A DNA stretch of 64,000 bases from Streptomyces sp. LHD-70 (GCF_031157275.1 NZ_JAVIFW010000019.1:62001-126000); one strand, 5' to 3'; positions 33,590 through 42,816 are shown, counted from the stretch's first letter. Numbers and translations: made by a program. Notes: generated from the letters alone by a model not told the origin.

Positions 33590-34246
33590 ATGGTTCTGCC
33601 CCTCGCTGCGCCCGATCCTGATGACGTCCACGCGCAGCTCGCCACACTCGGCACCAAGCTCGATTACCTGCACCCGGCCCTCCACGCAGGCGAGGCCGCG
33701 CGGCGAACGGCAGCGCCGAACCACCCGTCAAACACCCCGGGGACCCGTGCATACCAGGAGCACGTGCGACTCATACGAGAGGCGCACATTCGCCACGCGG
33801 GCTGGAAGCGGCTCGTGCACGACCACTTGGAAGTGGTCTGCAACCCCGCCCGCACCCGGGCAATCGGCGTGATGGTGGGCGACGCGGCAACGGGTGACCG
33901 CCGCTTGCACCCGACGAACCTCCACCGCCGTGGAGCGGCTACACAGAGGGCGGCGGAGAAGAACACTCAGCTCGAGCTGTTCCCCCGTCCGACAGCCTCG
34001 AAAGAGGTTCTGCTCGACACCGAGGAGTCGGCCGAGCTCCAGCTCTGGTTCCTGGTGTCCTACCGCGTTCAGACAGGTGACGCGGTACGGATCCACAGCG
34101 AGCTTTCGCTGCCGGGGCAGGTGCAGCGCGGGTTCGTCGTGGACTGGAAGAGGCGTATCCCTCTGCCCGTCATCGAGATGGACGGAATCGAACTGTCGGA
34201 CGATGATGGACCCGACGAGATCGACATCCAGGTCGATTTCCGCTGA
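33590..34246 (+). CDS. Hypothetical protein paired with an XRE-ImmA regulator
   Basis: A 218-residue protein starting at the ATG at 33590 with GGAGG four bases before it. It has a His/Arg-rich helical N-terminal half (LHPALHAGEAARRTA..., HIRHAGWKRLVHDHLEVV) and a beta-rich C-terminal half ending in an acidic stretch (DDDGPDEIDIQVDFR). No family is recognised. It sits 72 bp upstream of, and in the same direction as, the XRE-ImmA/IrrE gene, so the two probably form a unit, with this protein a possible target or toxin. Confidence 0.6.
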   Translation: MVLPLAAPDPDDVHAQLATLGTKLDYLHPALHAGEAARRTAAPNHPSNTPGTRAYQEHVRLIREAHIRHAGWKRLVHDHLEVVCNPARTRAIGVMVGDAATGDRRLHPTNLHRRGAATQRAAEKNTQLELFPRPTASKEVLLDTEESAELQLWFLVSYRVQTGDAVRIHSELSLPGQVQRGFVVDWKRRIPLPVIEMDGIELSDDDGPDEIDIQVDFR

Positions 34247-34318
34247 CGTCCACAGACGTGCGGTGCCGGGCCACCCGGTGCCGCACCGCGCACCACCGAA
34301 CACTGAGGCAGTCTCACT

Positions 34319-35413
34319 ATGGTGACTCCATCCCGTATCACGCTGGCCAGAAAGCGCCGTGGACTGACGCTCGCGGAGCTGTCCCAGCGTGCGGGTGTCT
34401 CCCTGCAGAGCCTGTCCAACTACGAGACCGGCCGGACCACCCCGCGCCCGGCCACCATCGCGCGCCTAGCCTCCGCGGTCGACTTCCCGGAGAGCTTCTT
34501 CCACGGTCCGGAGATCGACGAACTGCCCGCAGAGGGCATCTCCTGGCGAGCTCGGACCAAGACACCGCCACGCACGCTAGAAGCAGCCCGCTCCGCCGGC
34601 ACCCTCGCCGCCGAACTCTACGAGTGGATCAACCAGCGCTTCCGGCTCCCGCATCCAGATATCCCATCGCTCGGCAAGCCCGACCCGGAGACCGCTGCCG
34701 AGATGCTCCGGACGCGTTGGGGACTCGGCTGCGCCCCCGCACCCAACATGGTCCACCTCCTTGAGGCTCATGGCATTCGCGTCTTCTCGCTTGCGCCGGA
34801 CTATGTGGAGGTCGATGCCTTCGCGGTATGGCGCGGGACTACGCCCTTCGTGTTCCTGAACATGATGAAGTCACCGGAGCGCGGGCGCTTCGATGCTGCG
34901 CACGAGCTCGGGCACCTGGTCATGCACGGTAGCGATCACCACTGCACGGGCCCCGAGGCCGAACGGCAGGCGAACACGTTTGCCAGTGCCTTCCTCATGC
35001 CCGAATCCAGCGTCCTCGGGCACATGCCCGCCGGGGCGCACGTTGATCAGATCCTCAAGGGCAAGCGCATCTGGAAGGTGTCCGCCATGGCCCTGACCTA
35101 TCGCATGCACGACCTGGACCTGCTCAGCGACTGGCAGTACCGGTCAGTGTGCGCGGAGCTGAGCAAGCGCGGATACCGGACTGACGAACCTCAGGGCATG
35201 AAGAGGCGGGAGACCTCGCAAGTCCTGACCAAGGTCTTTCAAGGTCTCTGGTCGACAGGAGTCAGTCCCTCTGACGTGGCCTCTGAAGTCGGCATCAGCC
35301 TGGACGAGATGAACAAGATGCTCTTCGACCTGACCACCACGGTCACAGCAAAAGACGTGGGTAGCGAGGGTGTGTCCGGCCCTCCCGCGCGGGCACTGTC
35401 CCTGGTTCGCTAA
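34319..35413 (+). CDS. XRE helix-turn-helix / ImmA-IrrE metalloprotease regulator
   Basis: A 364-residue protein of the COG2856 type. Residues 5-60 are an XRE helix-turn-helix (LTLAELSQRAGVSLQSLSNYETGRTTPRPATIARLA). Residues about 140-270 are an ImmA/IrrE-type zinc peptidase with H195-E-L-G-H199 and a downstream conserved E-x-x-A-N-x-F-A-x-x-x-L-M-P segment (AERQANTFASAFLMP). Members cleave repressors or act as antitoxins. Its place within the packaging genes, between terminase and portal, is unusual; these genes normally lie in the lysogeny module. Confidence 0.88.
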   Translation: MVTPSRITLARKRRGLTLAELSQRAGVSLQSLSNYETGRTTPRPATIARLASAVDFPESFFHGPEIDELPAEGISWRARTKTPPRTLEAARSAGTLAAELYEWINQRFRLPHPDIPSLGKPDPETAAEMLRTRWGLGCAPAPNMVHLLEAHGIRVFSLAPDYVEVDAFAVWRGTTPFVFLNMMKSPERGRFDAAHELGHLVMHGSDHHCTGPEAERQANTFASAFLMPESSVLGHMPAGAHVDQILKGKRIWKVSAMALTYRMHDLDLLSDWQYRSVCAELSKRGYRTDEPQGMKRRETSQVLTKVFQGLWSTGVSPSDVASEVGISLDEMNKMLFDLTTTVTAKDVGSEGVSGPPARALSLVR

Positions 35414-35610
35414 GCATCGACCGGGTCGCCATGGCCACCCCGAGACGCCTCCGCGTTTCGGGGCGCGAAGTCCAACTGGCAGCTACGGATGGGGCCGTGG
35501 GCACGAGCAGCTGTTCCCGGGCAAGCGCGGAAACAGCGAAGGACGTAGGCCCTGCTGCAACCCGCGGGCCGGAGAGCTCTCTGCGTCAACGGCGGTACGC
35601 AAAGCGGGAC

Positions 35611-35623
35611 TTAGACTGCGCCC
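35611..35623 (+). promoter_or_regulatory. Conserved TTAGACTGCGCCC motif before the portal gene
   Basis: TTAGACTGCGCCC also occurs identically at 41498-41510 before the scaffold gene. It contains TAGACT, a fair -10 hexamer, and lies 28-38 bases before each start codon, so it may be a late-gene promoter core. Confidence 0.55.
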
Positions 35624-35650
35624 TCCTCGTGCCCCGGAACGGAGCTGGCC

Positions 35651-37276
35651 ATGAGTCGTTGGCGCAACCTGATCATCGATACCTGGGGAGCCCTCTCATA
35701 CAAGCCCGCATTCCAGCAGGCAGCCAAGGGGCGAGCCAGCACTCTCCCCGGTCCCACGGCAGCCTCGTGGATTCCGGAAACGGACCGGCGCCGTCTGGCT
35801 GCCTACTCGGTCCTTGCCGCGTACGACACCAATCAGGCGGCGGCCCTGCTGGGGGACGAGGGCGAGGACCGCCGCGAGTACGGCGACGCCTCCCTCATCG
35901 TTGATCAAACGCTGAGCCACTTGCTCGGCGAGACGCCGAAGATCGTGATCGGGGACGACCAAGACGCCGACGCCGACGCCGACTCCGGGGAGCGCGAGCA
36001 TCTCGTGCAAGCGTGGGCAGAGTCCGAGCACCTCTGGATGCGGATGCAGCATGCCGAGCGCACCGCTGTCCTCCTGGGTGACACCGTGTACCTGCTGGCC
36101 TGGTCACGCACCAAGAATCGCCCCGTGCTGCAGACCATCGACCCTGGCTTCTACTTCCCGGTTCTGACAGACGCCGCGCTCGGTGCCGACGAGTACCCGG
36201 AGCGGGTACATCTGGCCTGGGAGGTCCCAGCAGACCCTGCCACCGGACGCCGGGCAACACTCCGGCGAGTCACTTACGAACTCGGCCCCATCGATGATGA
36301 ACCCAATACTCAACGCCAGTACCCCTGGTCACCCCAGCCGAGCAGCCGCACGTGCTATCTCACCGACGCCGAATGGGACTTGGAGCACGTTCAGCGAGCC
36401 GACAGCATCGATGCGCTCTCGCTCAAGCACGCTCGATTCCGAACAAACGCCGACGGCGACGTACTCAATCGGCTCGACCTACGGCTGGACTTCCTCCCGA
36501 TCGTCCATGTACCGAACACCATCACCGGGCCGGAGCACTTCGGGCAGTCCAGCCTTCTGTCGGCCGCCCAGCTTCTCGACGACCTCGGTGCCGCGGACAC
36601 CGACAGTCAACGCGCCGCTGCGACGACTGGATCGCCGATCATCGGTTTGTCAGGGGCCCGGCTTCCTGTTGATCGCAAGACGGGTCAGCCGCTGCCCGTT
36701 CAGGTGGCACCGGGCGTGGTGTGGCCGCTCGGTGAGAGTGGCCAGTTGAGCACGGTGGACACGTCTGCTCAGCTCGCCGAGATGCGTTCCTACGTAGGGG
36801 TGCTGCGTGACCGATTGTCGGTGATCAGTCGGCTGCCGGGCAGTGTTCTCGGCACGGTGGCGCCGTCCGAAGTGCCTTCCGGGTACGCGATGCAGCTGAG
36901 CTTCGGCCCGTTGGACGCGATGGTGCGCTCGATGCGGTTGGCGCGGGCCGAAAAGTACGCGCTGCTGCTGAAGATGGTGATGCGCCTGTACCAGGCTGGC
37001 GGTGTGCTGCCCGCTGGGGAGAATCCGCGCGCTGAGGTGGCTTTCGGCTCGTACCTGCCCAGCGACCAGGCGGGAACGTTGGACCTGGTGGTCCGCGGGG
37101 TTCAGGCTGGCGTGCTGTCGCTGGAGACTGGGGTGCGGATGATGTCTGAAGGCGGCTTCCCCGTCCCGGAGGTCGGGCTTGAGTTGGGCCGTCTCCGAGT
37201 GGAGAAAGAATCAGCCCTTGCGCGGCAGGTGGAGCCTGAGGAGACAGAACCTGCGGACGGTGCGGCCGACGCGTGA
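35651..37276 (+). CDS. Portal protein (SPP1 gp6-like)
   Basis: A 541-residue phage portal, forming the dodecameric ring at the capsid vertex through which terminase packages DNA. Recognisable features are the N-terminal clip region with a long helix pair, RLDFLPIVHVPNT, and the conserved stem and crown stretch SVISRLPGSVLGTVAPSEVPSGYAMQLSFGPLDAMVRSMRLARAEKY. An Asp/Ala run (DDQDADADADSG, about 100-112) is a surface loop. GGAG lies about 8 bases before the ATG. The next head gene (scaffold) is 4.2 kb away, with cargo inserted between. Confidence 0.88.
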   Translation: MSRWRNLIIDTWGALSYKPAFQQAAKGRASTLPGPTAASWIPETDRRRLAAYSVLAAYDTNQAAALLGDEGEDRREYGDASLIVDQTLSHLLGETPKIVIGDDQDADADADSGEREHLVQAWAESEHLWMRMQHAERTAVLLGDTVYLLAWSRTKNRPVLQTIDPGFYFPVLTDAALGADEYPERVHLAWEVPADPATGRRATLRRVTYELGPIDDEPNTQRQYPWSPQPSSRTCYLTDAEWDLEHVQRADSIDALSLKHARFRTNADGDVLNRLDLRLDFLPIVHVPNTITGPEHFGQSSLLSAAQLLDDLGAADTDSQRAAATTGSPIIGLSGARLPVDRKTGQPLPVQVAPGVVWPLGESGQLSTVDTSAQLAEMRSYVGVLRDRLSVISRLPGSVLGTVAPSEVPSGYAMQLSFGPLDAMVRSMRLARAEKYALLLKMVMRLYQAGGVLPAGENPRAEVAFGSYLPSDQAGTLDLVVRGVQAGVLSLETGVRMMSEGGFPVPEVGLELGRLRVEKESALARQVEPEETEPADGAADA

Positions 37277-37334
37277 CGGGAACGACTGGAGGCATGGTGA
37301 GGTGATGGGGGGACTCTTGGTGCAGTGAAGGGGA

Positions 37335-37847
37335 ATGGACATGACGTGGGGCCCAACCTGGCGGGGAAGCCGTCGCATACCCACTGCGGCCGCCGTCTGC
37401 GCGCTGTTGTCGGCACCGCTGACCGCCTGCTCGCCAGCAGGCGTCGCAGCAAGTTGCGTCCCGCCGAAGTCGAAGTCGGTCAGTGCCTCCGACCTTGTCG
37501 GCACCTTCGAGGGAGCCAAGGACGCGGACGGCGCTGGCATCGTGTTGAAGGAGAAGCCCGGCGAGGACGGCGGCACGCTCTCGGTGCACAACTGGCCCAC
37601 CGGGGAGTACTACCGGGACACCCTGGGTGCCACCTTCGACGGCACCGGAACGTGGGAGATCCAGCCCGCTTCGAAGACCGTCAAGTACCCCTTGCTGCAA
37701 CTGCACTTCGAAGAACCGAAGGAGTTTGCCCCCGAGGACACGGTGGACATGCTGAGCGTCGCTTACGACAGCAAACGGACTGTGATCTACGAGGACGCCG
37801 ACCCCGACGTCTGCCCCAAGTTCCGCCTGGAGCTCCAGGGGAACTGA
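37335..37847 (+). CDS. Putative lipoprotein (cargo)
   Basis: A 170-residue exported lipoprotein. A basic N-terminus (WRGSRRIPT) and hydrophobic core lead to the lipobox LLSAPLTAC with Cys32. The mature part is beta-rich and acidic (DLVGTFEGAKDADGAGIVLKEKPGEDGGTLSVHNW). It lies 59 bp after the portal gene and is not a head protein. A surface lipoprotein carried by a prophage is often a lysogeny-conversion or superinfection-exclusion factor, but nothing here proves that. No family is recognised. Confidence 0.7.
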   Translation: MDMTWGPTWRGSRRIPTAAAVCALLSAPLTACSPAGVAASCVPPKSKSVSASDLVGTFEGAKDADGAGIVLKEKPGEDGGTLSVHNWPTGEYYRDTLGATFDGTGTWEIQPASKTVKYPLLQLHFEEPKEFAPEDTVDMLSVAYDSKRTVIYEDADPDVCPKFRLELQGN

Positions 37848-37879
37848 GCCAGCCGCTGATGGCCTCGCCAGTCGAGCTG

Positions 37880-38520
37880 TTACTCAGAGCTCAGCGGCAG
37901 GCCAGCAACCTGTGTCGCGTCTTGAGCGCTGAGGATGAAGAAGCTCTTCTCGATCTTCTGGAGCATGGGCACCGCCTGGTGTAGGACGGCCCAAGGGTCC
38001 GCCTCTGCCGGGATGCGGCGGATGGCGAGCCCTCGTCGTAAACGAATCCAGCATGCTCCAGGGCGGTAGCGACGGCACCGCCGCACGGACCATCAGCGAT
38101 CCAGCCGAGTTCAGGGTGCTCGCCGAAGACGATGGGCGCTTCACCAGAGAGATCCTCTCTTTCAGCACTGCTCTCAGCGAGGCCCAGCCCGTCCTCGGCC
38201 TCCTGGGCATCTGGCTCTTGCTGCCCTGTCGCATCGCGGATCGCGGCTGACCCGATGAGGTGCTGCAGTAGTGCCGGGCCGCGCTCGCCCAACTCAGCCT
38301 TGCGGGAGGCAAAGGCGAGCAGCTTTTGGAACCCGTCGGGCCCATAGCCCGCGAGCCATTCATCCAGGGTCAGGTCGCCGCCGAAGCTCACTCGATAGTC
38401 GTCACGGTCATGGTGCTGGACAGCGGCGATCACCTCCACGGCGAACTCAACCGCCGCAGAATCGACACCGAAGCGTTCAGCTTCGGCACGCAGCTGCTCG
38501 CGTCGAGTGCTGTTCTCCAC
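37880..38520 (-). pseudogene. Frameshifted hypothetical gene (cargo)
   Basis: On the minus strand a coherent protein runs from a GTG at about 38520 (GAGG six bases upstream) through GPDGFQKLLAFASRKAELGERGPALLQHL to FVYDEG. Normal-looking sequence then continues only in another frame: LAIRRIPAEADPWAVLHQ, then EKSFFILSAQDATQVAGLPLSSE, to a stop at 37880. A single missing base near 38026-38033 explains this. Read through, the product is about 212 residues. The frame that continues without correction becomes Arg/Ser-rich nonsense. Either a recent mutation or a sequence error; no family is recognised. Confidence 0.65.
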
Positions 38521-38828
38521 GCTTCGCCTCACGTGATCACGATCGAGGTCGGCGGGGGGCTGATGGGCGAACTCTGCGGTCAGAGTCCCTTAGGTGCAGA
38601 GGGTCGGCAGGCAGGTGGAATCGCACAGTTGGTTCCCTGTACGGGTCTTGTCAGTGGTAGCTCCTACACTCCGCTGATGCAACGCCCACGGGTACGTATC
38701 GACTACAAGGTCGCTTGCATACGCGGTAGTTCACCGTCATCACCTGCTGGCAGAGCTTCACGGAGTGGAACTCACCATGCAGTCCGGAGCCCTTACCGCA
38801 GCCGTGCAACCAAGGGGGATTAAGAACT

Positions 38829-41414
38829 GTGCGTTCCAGCACTGCCCTAAATGACCTGCGCGATCAGTGGATCCAGAAGGTCTGCGCAGGCATCGCTACC
38901 ACCGCCCATCGTGATCCGCTGCTCGATGCAAATCGGATCGCCGGTAACCCAAACGATCTCGATCTGCTGCGTTCCCTTCTCATCCTGCAGATCGCCACCC
39001 TGGACGCGCGCGGCCAGTCTGCAACGCACATCACCGAACTACTCGCCGACCACCCGGTCTTCGCCGACCCCAAGCCGGACTCAGATCAGCTCACCAGCTT
39101 GGTCAAGCGGGTCCGCTGGCGCATGGAGCATGGTGGACTCACGAGCACCGTGATGCTGTTCGGCGTCGGATTGCGCACTGAAGCCCCGGAAGGCACGTAC
39201 AGGCTCCTCCTGGAAGAGTGGTCTCGGCAGCTCTCCCGCAACGCTTCCCCCTCCCAAGTGGCCAAGGAACTGCGACGGCACTGGAGCATCGAGACCCTTG
39301 GCTTCCCAGATAACCTGATTCCCGGTCCACTCAAGCCACTGGAGACATGCACCGAGGCGATCTGGACCAGACTCGAAGCAGAGCCGGACATACGCGTCCG
39401 GAATGTCGTAGCTCTGGCCATGATCAAGAGCGGCAACCCGGCTCAGGAACTCTGGCTGAAGCAGTTTTCCGCCCACGAAGCCGGGCACCTGTGGAAGTTG
39501 GGTGCCGCTCTGGTTTCTTGCACCGCCGCCCTTGCCTACCTGCAAGAGGAACGCCGCTCGCCCAAGCTGAGCCGAGACGCGCAGCAGCTCTTCGCCCGCG
39601 CTCTGGAAGGGGTAGACCGCCATCTGAAGGCGCTAACCGAGGCAGTCGCATGCCTGAGCGCAACGGAGCGCGACCTGTTGCGGGACCGTACGCAGCGGGA
39701 ACGCTTCCAGGACGCCTGCATCCTGACCTTCCTGAACCACTCGCTCGAGGCCCGAACGCGATACTCCGACGGCTCATGCCTCTTCGATGCGGAGGCGCTG
39801 CACGGCACTTATGGGCCTCTGCCTTGGTGGAACATCGTCGTTCGTAGTGAAGAGGAAGCTGAGTCTGTCCGCGCCACACTCGATGAGGGAGTGCTGCCCC
39901 TCGGCTTCGAGCGGGATCCGGAGAACGCAAGCCAGCTCCTGCTCATCTGCCGTAAGCCGAGGACCGAGTCTCTGGGCATGCGCGCCACCTTCACGTTCGA
40001 TCTGGACAACCCGGCCCACGCCTGCGAGCTGCTCCTCATAGCGAAGCGCTCGGGCATTCCCGTTGATTTCTACGCACACTCGGTCAACAAGTACGACGAA
40101 ATCGAGTCCGCCAACCTCGGCACCTTGTACGTGCCGATCGGCCCTGAACTTGCCAGCCTGATCGCGGAAGTCGCCACCGAAGCACTGACCCGATCCCTGC
40201 CGGGGGCTCGCGACTGCGACCACGATCAATACAAGGGAGTCGAGTCGCTCTCCGCAGCGTTGCGACATCTGCCCCGTGCTCGGGTGGAGCACTTCTCCTC
40301 GGGGCGCCAGATCCTTGCTTCGTCCCAACGCGATCTCGAGGGCGGTATCTCACCGTTGTCGACTGACCCGCCAGTCGCTCTGTCTGGATTCTTCAAGGGC
40401 GCCAAGGGGCGTCAGAAGCCCGGCAAGTCGCAGCAGGCACGCACCGGGGCTTCTCCGCTTCGAACCACCGGCTTCGTGTACGTCCAGCGGAACCCCGCCT
40501 TCCCGTCCATGCTCAAGATCGGCAGCACAGACCAGCTTTCGGAGGACAGGGCGAGGGGCCTGTCACGGACATCGGTCCCCTTCCCCTTCGAGGTGCTCTT
40601 CCGGGCCAACACCGCCCGCCCAGAAGAGGTCGAACGTGCTGTCCATCGCCTCCTCACGGCCCAACGGGTGACCTCGAACAGAGAGTTCTTCTACGTCTCC
40701 CTGGAGGTGGCCGTCGAGGCGATCCGCCGATGCCAAGCGGAGGTGACCGGGATCAGGAGTTGGGCACCTGCCCCGGTCATCCACCACCTGCGAGCAGGAG
40801 ATCGCGTCGTCCTGCCCCTGAAGGCCGGGCAGTTGTTCGCGCTGACTGCGTACACCCAGTTGGCCAGCCCGTCCGCCGAGATCCTCGACAGCTGGCAGGC
40901 CGACGGGGACAACGACCTCCTCGAGATCCACGCCACGCATGATCCGGGACACGTGGCCGGAATCAGCGACAACGATCCGGGCGCCTCCGAGGACCCTGTT
41001 CCGTTCCTCAACAGAGACGGCAGCGCGCCCAACGGCATGCTTCACGGCCGGGAGCGCCTGGTAGCCGGAGATCGGCTGGTCTGGTTGTCGGACGCGGAGG
41101 GACCGGCGGACGCTCGCGGTGTCGTGTTCGAATCGAGCTCCTTCTGCCAGGTCACCTACCGGACGTCAGCGCCGCGGCCGGGCCCGCAGGGCGTTCCGCC
41201 AATGCTGAACGATCTTGCGCGAGACACTCCTGACGCCATGGGAGCGGTTGTCAGAGACGTGCTCTCACTCGCTCGCCCGCGGTCCTGGGCTCCCAGAAAC
41301 CCCCAAGAAGGCGACGACAGCTGGCTGAGGGCAGCCACAGATCCCCAGCCACCCGAGTTCTGGCTTCGTCAACTCCAGCGGCCACGCAAGAACAACCACC
41401 GGCGCCAGAGCTGA
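38829..41414 (+). CDS. Large GIY-YIG (MUG113/T5orf172-like) domain protein, cargo
   Basis: An 861-residue soluble protein with GTG start. Residues 1 to about 540 are mainly helical with a beta-containing middle (about 320-450) and have no motif I recognise. Residues about 546-640 form a GIY-YIG nuclease-like domain of the MUG113/T5orf172 type: TTGFVYVQRNPAFPSMLKIGST, Arg in SEDRARGLSRTS, and Glu in VTSNREFFYVSLE. Residues 650-861 are a further uncharacterised region with beta-rich sequence (VVLPLKAGQLFALTAY). It is inserted between portal and scaffold genes and is no known structural protein. A defence or competition nuclease is a reasonable hypothesis. Confidence 0.75.
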   Translation: MRSSTALNDLRDQWIQKVCAGIATTAHRDPLLDANRIAGNPNDLDLLRSLLILQIATLDARGQSATHITELLADHPVFADPKPDSDQLTSLVKRVRWRMEHGGLTSTVMLFGVGLRTEAPEGTYRLLLEEWSRQLSRNASPSQVAKELRRHWSIETLGFPDNLIPGPLKPLETCTEAIWTRLEAEPDIRVRNVVALAMIKSGNPAQELWLKQFSAHEAGHLWKLGAALVSCTAALAYLQEERRSPKLSRDAQQLFARALEGVDRHLKALTEAVACLSATERDLLRDRTQRERFQDACILTFLNHSLEARTRYSDGSCLFDAEALHGTYGPLPWWNIVVRSEEEAESVRATLDEGVLPLGFERDPENASQLLLICRKPRTESLGMRATFTFDLDNPAHACELLLIAKRSGIPVDFYAHSVNKYDEIESANLGTLYVPIGPELASLIAEVATEALTRSLPGARDCDHDQYKGVESLSAALRHLPRARVEHFSSGRQILASSQRDLEGGISPLSTDPPVALSGFFKGAKGRQKPGKSQQARTGASPLRTTGFVYVQRNPAFPSMLKIGSTDQLSEDRARGLSRTSVPFPFEVLFRANTARPEEVERAVHRLLTAQRVTSNREFFYVSLEVAVEAIRRCQAEVTGIRSWAPAPVIHHLRAGDRVVLPLKAGQLFALTAYTQLASPSAEILDSWQADGDNDLLEIHATHDPGHVAGISDNDPGASEDPVPFLNRDGSAPNGMLHGRERLVAGDRLVWLSDAEGPADARGVVFESSSFCQVTYRTSAPRPGPQGVPPMLNDLARDTPDAMGAVVRDVLSLARPRSWAPRNPQEGDDSWLRAATDPQPPEFWLRQLQRPRKNNHRRQS

Positions 41415-41497
41415 GCGAGGGGTCGGCAGCCGTGTCACCTCATCCGCCGACAAGCCACCCTGAATCTGCCCTCTATCGGTCGTGCGGCGCGCCGGGT

Positions 41498-41510
41498 TTA
41501 GACTGCGCCC
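41498..41510 (+). promoter_or_regulatory. Second copy of the TTAGACTGCGCCC motif, before the scaffold gene
   Basis: Identical over 13 bases to the motif before the portal gene, 34 bases before the scaffold start. It would restart late transcription after the cargo insertion. Confidence 0.55.
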
Positions 41511-41543
41511 GCGCGGGGGCGGCTGGGCAAGGAGAGTGTGCTC

Positions 41544-42260
41544 TTGAACGCGCGCCCGGCACGGCCGCCCCTCCCCCTCGCGCCCCTCGGTTTCCGCCGA
41601 GACGGACGCCCGATCCTGCCGATCCTCGGCGCCGCGGACGACGAGATCGGCGGAGACCAGACCAGCGAGGGCACAACTCCTGCTCTTCCATCGAACCAGG
41701 CTGCTGATCAAGTCACGCTGACTCAGGACGAGTTGTCCCGTCGCTTCACGAGGGAGAAGGACCAGGGCCGTCGGGCCGGTGTGCGCGAGCTTCTGGCGCA
41801 GCTCGGGTTCGACAACGCCCGCGCACTGCACGAGTTCGTGCAGTCGCAGCGGGACGCCGAGCAGTCGAGGCTGTCTGACCTGGAACGCCGCGAGCAGGAA
41901 CTTGCCGCGCGGGAGCAAGAGGTCGCCGCGCTGGAAGGCTCCGCGGCCGCCCGGGAGCGGGACGCCGCACGGCGATCCGTCCTCGTCGGCCTTGGCGCCG
42001 CAGGCGTGGAGCTGGAGGACGCGGCCGTCCTCTTGTCCCGTACGACGGACGAGGAAGCGGACGACGCAGCGCTCCGCAAAGCGGCGGACAAGCTCAAGAG
42101 CAGGCGGCCGGAGCTCTTCGGTCAGCGTCCGGCCACCCCGCCGCCCTCCGGAAGTCCTGACGGTGGTGCACCGCCCCGTCAGGGCAAGAACCCGCCCCGA
42201 CCGGGTACGGCTGGCCTGGAGATGGCACGGCGTCGCGGCCACCTGACCACCATCCCGTAG
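41544..42260 (+). CDS. Capsid scaffold protein
   Basis: A protein of about 238 residues with the composition of actinophage scaffolds: a disordered N-terminus, a long central coiled coil rich in Glu, Arg, Gln and Ala (ELSRRFTREKDQGRRAGVRELLAQLGFDNARAL... through LERREQELAAREQEVAALE), and a Pro/Gly-rich basic C-terminus. The TTG at 41544 is preferred because GGAGAG lies about 8 bases upstream; the GTG at 41538 is too close. It precedes the decoration and capsid genes, the usual order. Confidence 0.78.
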   Translation: MNARPARPPLPLAPLGFRRDGRPILPILGAADDEIGGDQTSEGTTPALPSNQAADQVTLTQDELSRRFTREKDQGRRAGVRELLAQLGFDNARALHEFVQSQRDAEQSRLSDLERREQELAAREQEVAALEGSAAARERDAARRSVLVGLGAAGVELEDAAVLLSRTTDEEADDAALRKAADKLKSRRPELFGQRPATPPPSGSPDGGAPPRQGKNPPRPGTAGLEMARRRGHLTTIP

Positions 42261-42385
42261 CCGCCTCACACCGTTCAGCCGCAGCAGGGACCGTGCCCCA
42301 CCCCCGAGATCACGGACGACGGCGCCACAACGTGGCGCGCTGGCAAAGCCCCCGTACCGGATCTCCCGTAAGGACACCGCCCACC

Positions 42386-42796
42386 ATGGATCTTCAGCCG
42401 ATCACGACCACCGAGCACGTCACCGCCGACCGCCCCTGGCTCGTATCGCGGCACGGCCTCGACACCCCGCTGAGCGTCACCCTGGACGTCGCGCTCTTCT
42501 CCCCCGGCGAGCACTACACGCCGGGCCATGAGACCCAGCCGCGGTCCTGCTTCACCTCGGGTATTCCCCTCGGTCGGGTCACCTCGACTGGCCTGTACGG
42601 CCCGTGGGAGGCGGACGCCTGTGACGGTCGCGAGGTGTTCGCCGGCGTCCTGCTCGCCGAGGTGCACTTCGCCCCCGGCTCGCGGCGTGCGGCAGGCGCG
42701 CTGCACTGGCACGGCGTCGTCGCTGCAGCCCAGCTCCCGTGCGGTCTCGACCCGGCGGCGATCACCTGCTCCACCGCACAGATCCACTTCGTCTAG
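42386..42796 (+). CDS. Head decoration protein
   Basis: A 136-residue protein matching lambda gpD/Hdp-like decoration proteins by size, order and pattern: a flexible N-terminus (MDLQPITTTEHVTADRPW), a compact beta-rich core with GPWEADACDGREVFAGVLLAEVHF, and an end just before the major capsid gene. It would trim the mature capsid lattice. The ATG at 42386 is preceded by GTAAGGA. Confidence 0.75.
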   Translation: MDLQPITTTEHVTADRPWLVSRHGLDTPLSVTLDVALFSPGEHYTPGHETQPRSCFTSGIPLGRVTSTGLYGPWEADACDGREVFAGVLLAEVHFAPGSRRAAGALHWHGVVAAAQLPCGLDPAAITCSTAQIHFV

Positions 42797-42816
42797 GCAG
42801 GGGGATCGACGCACCC

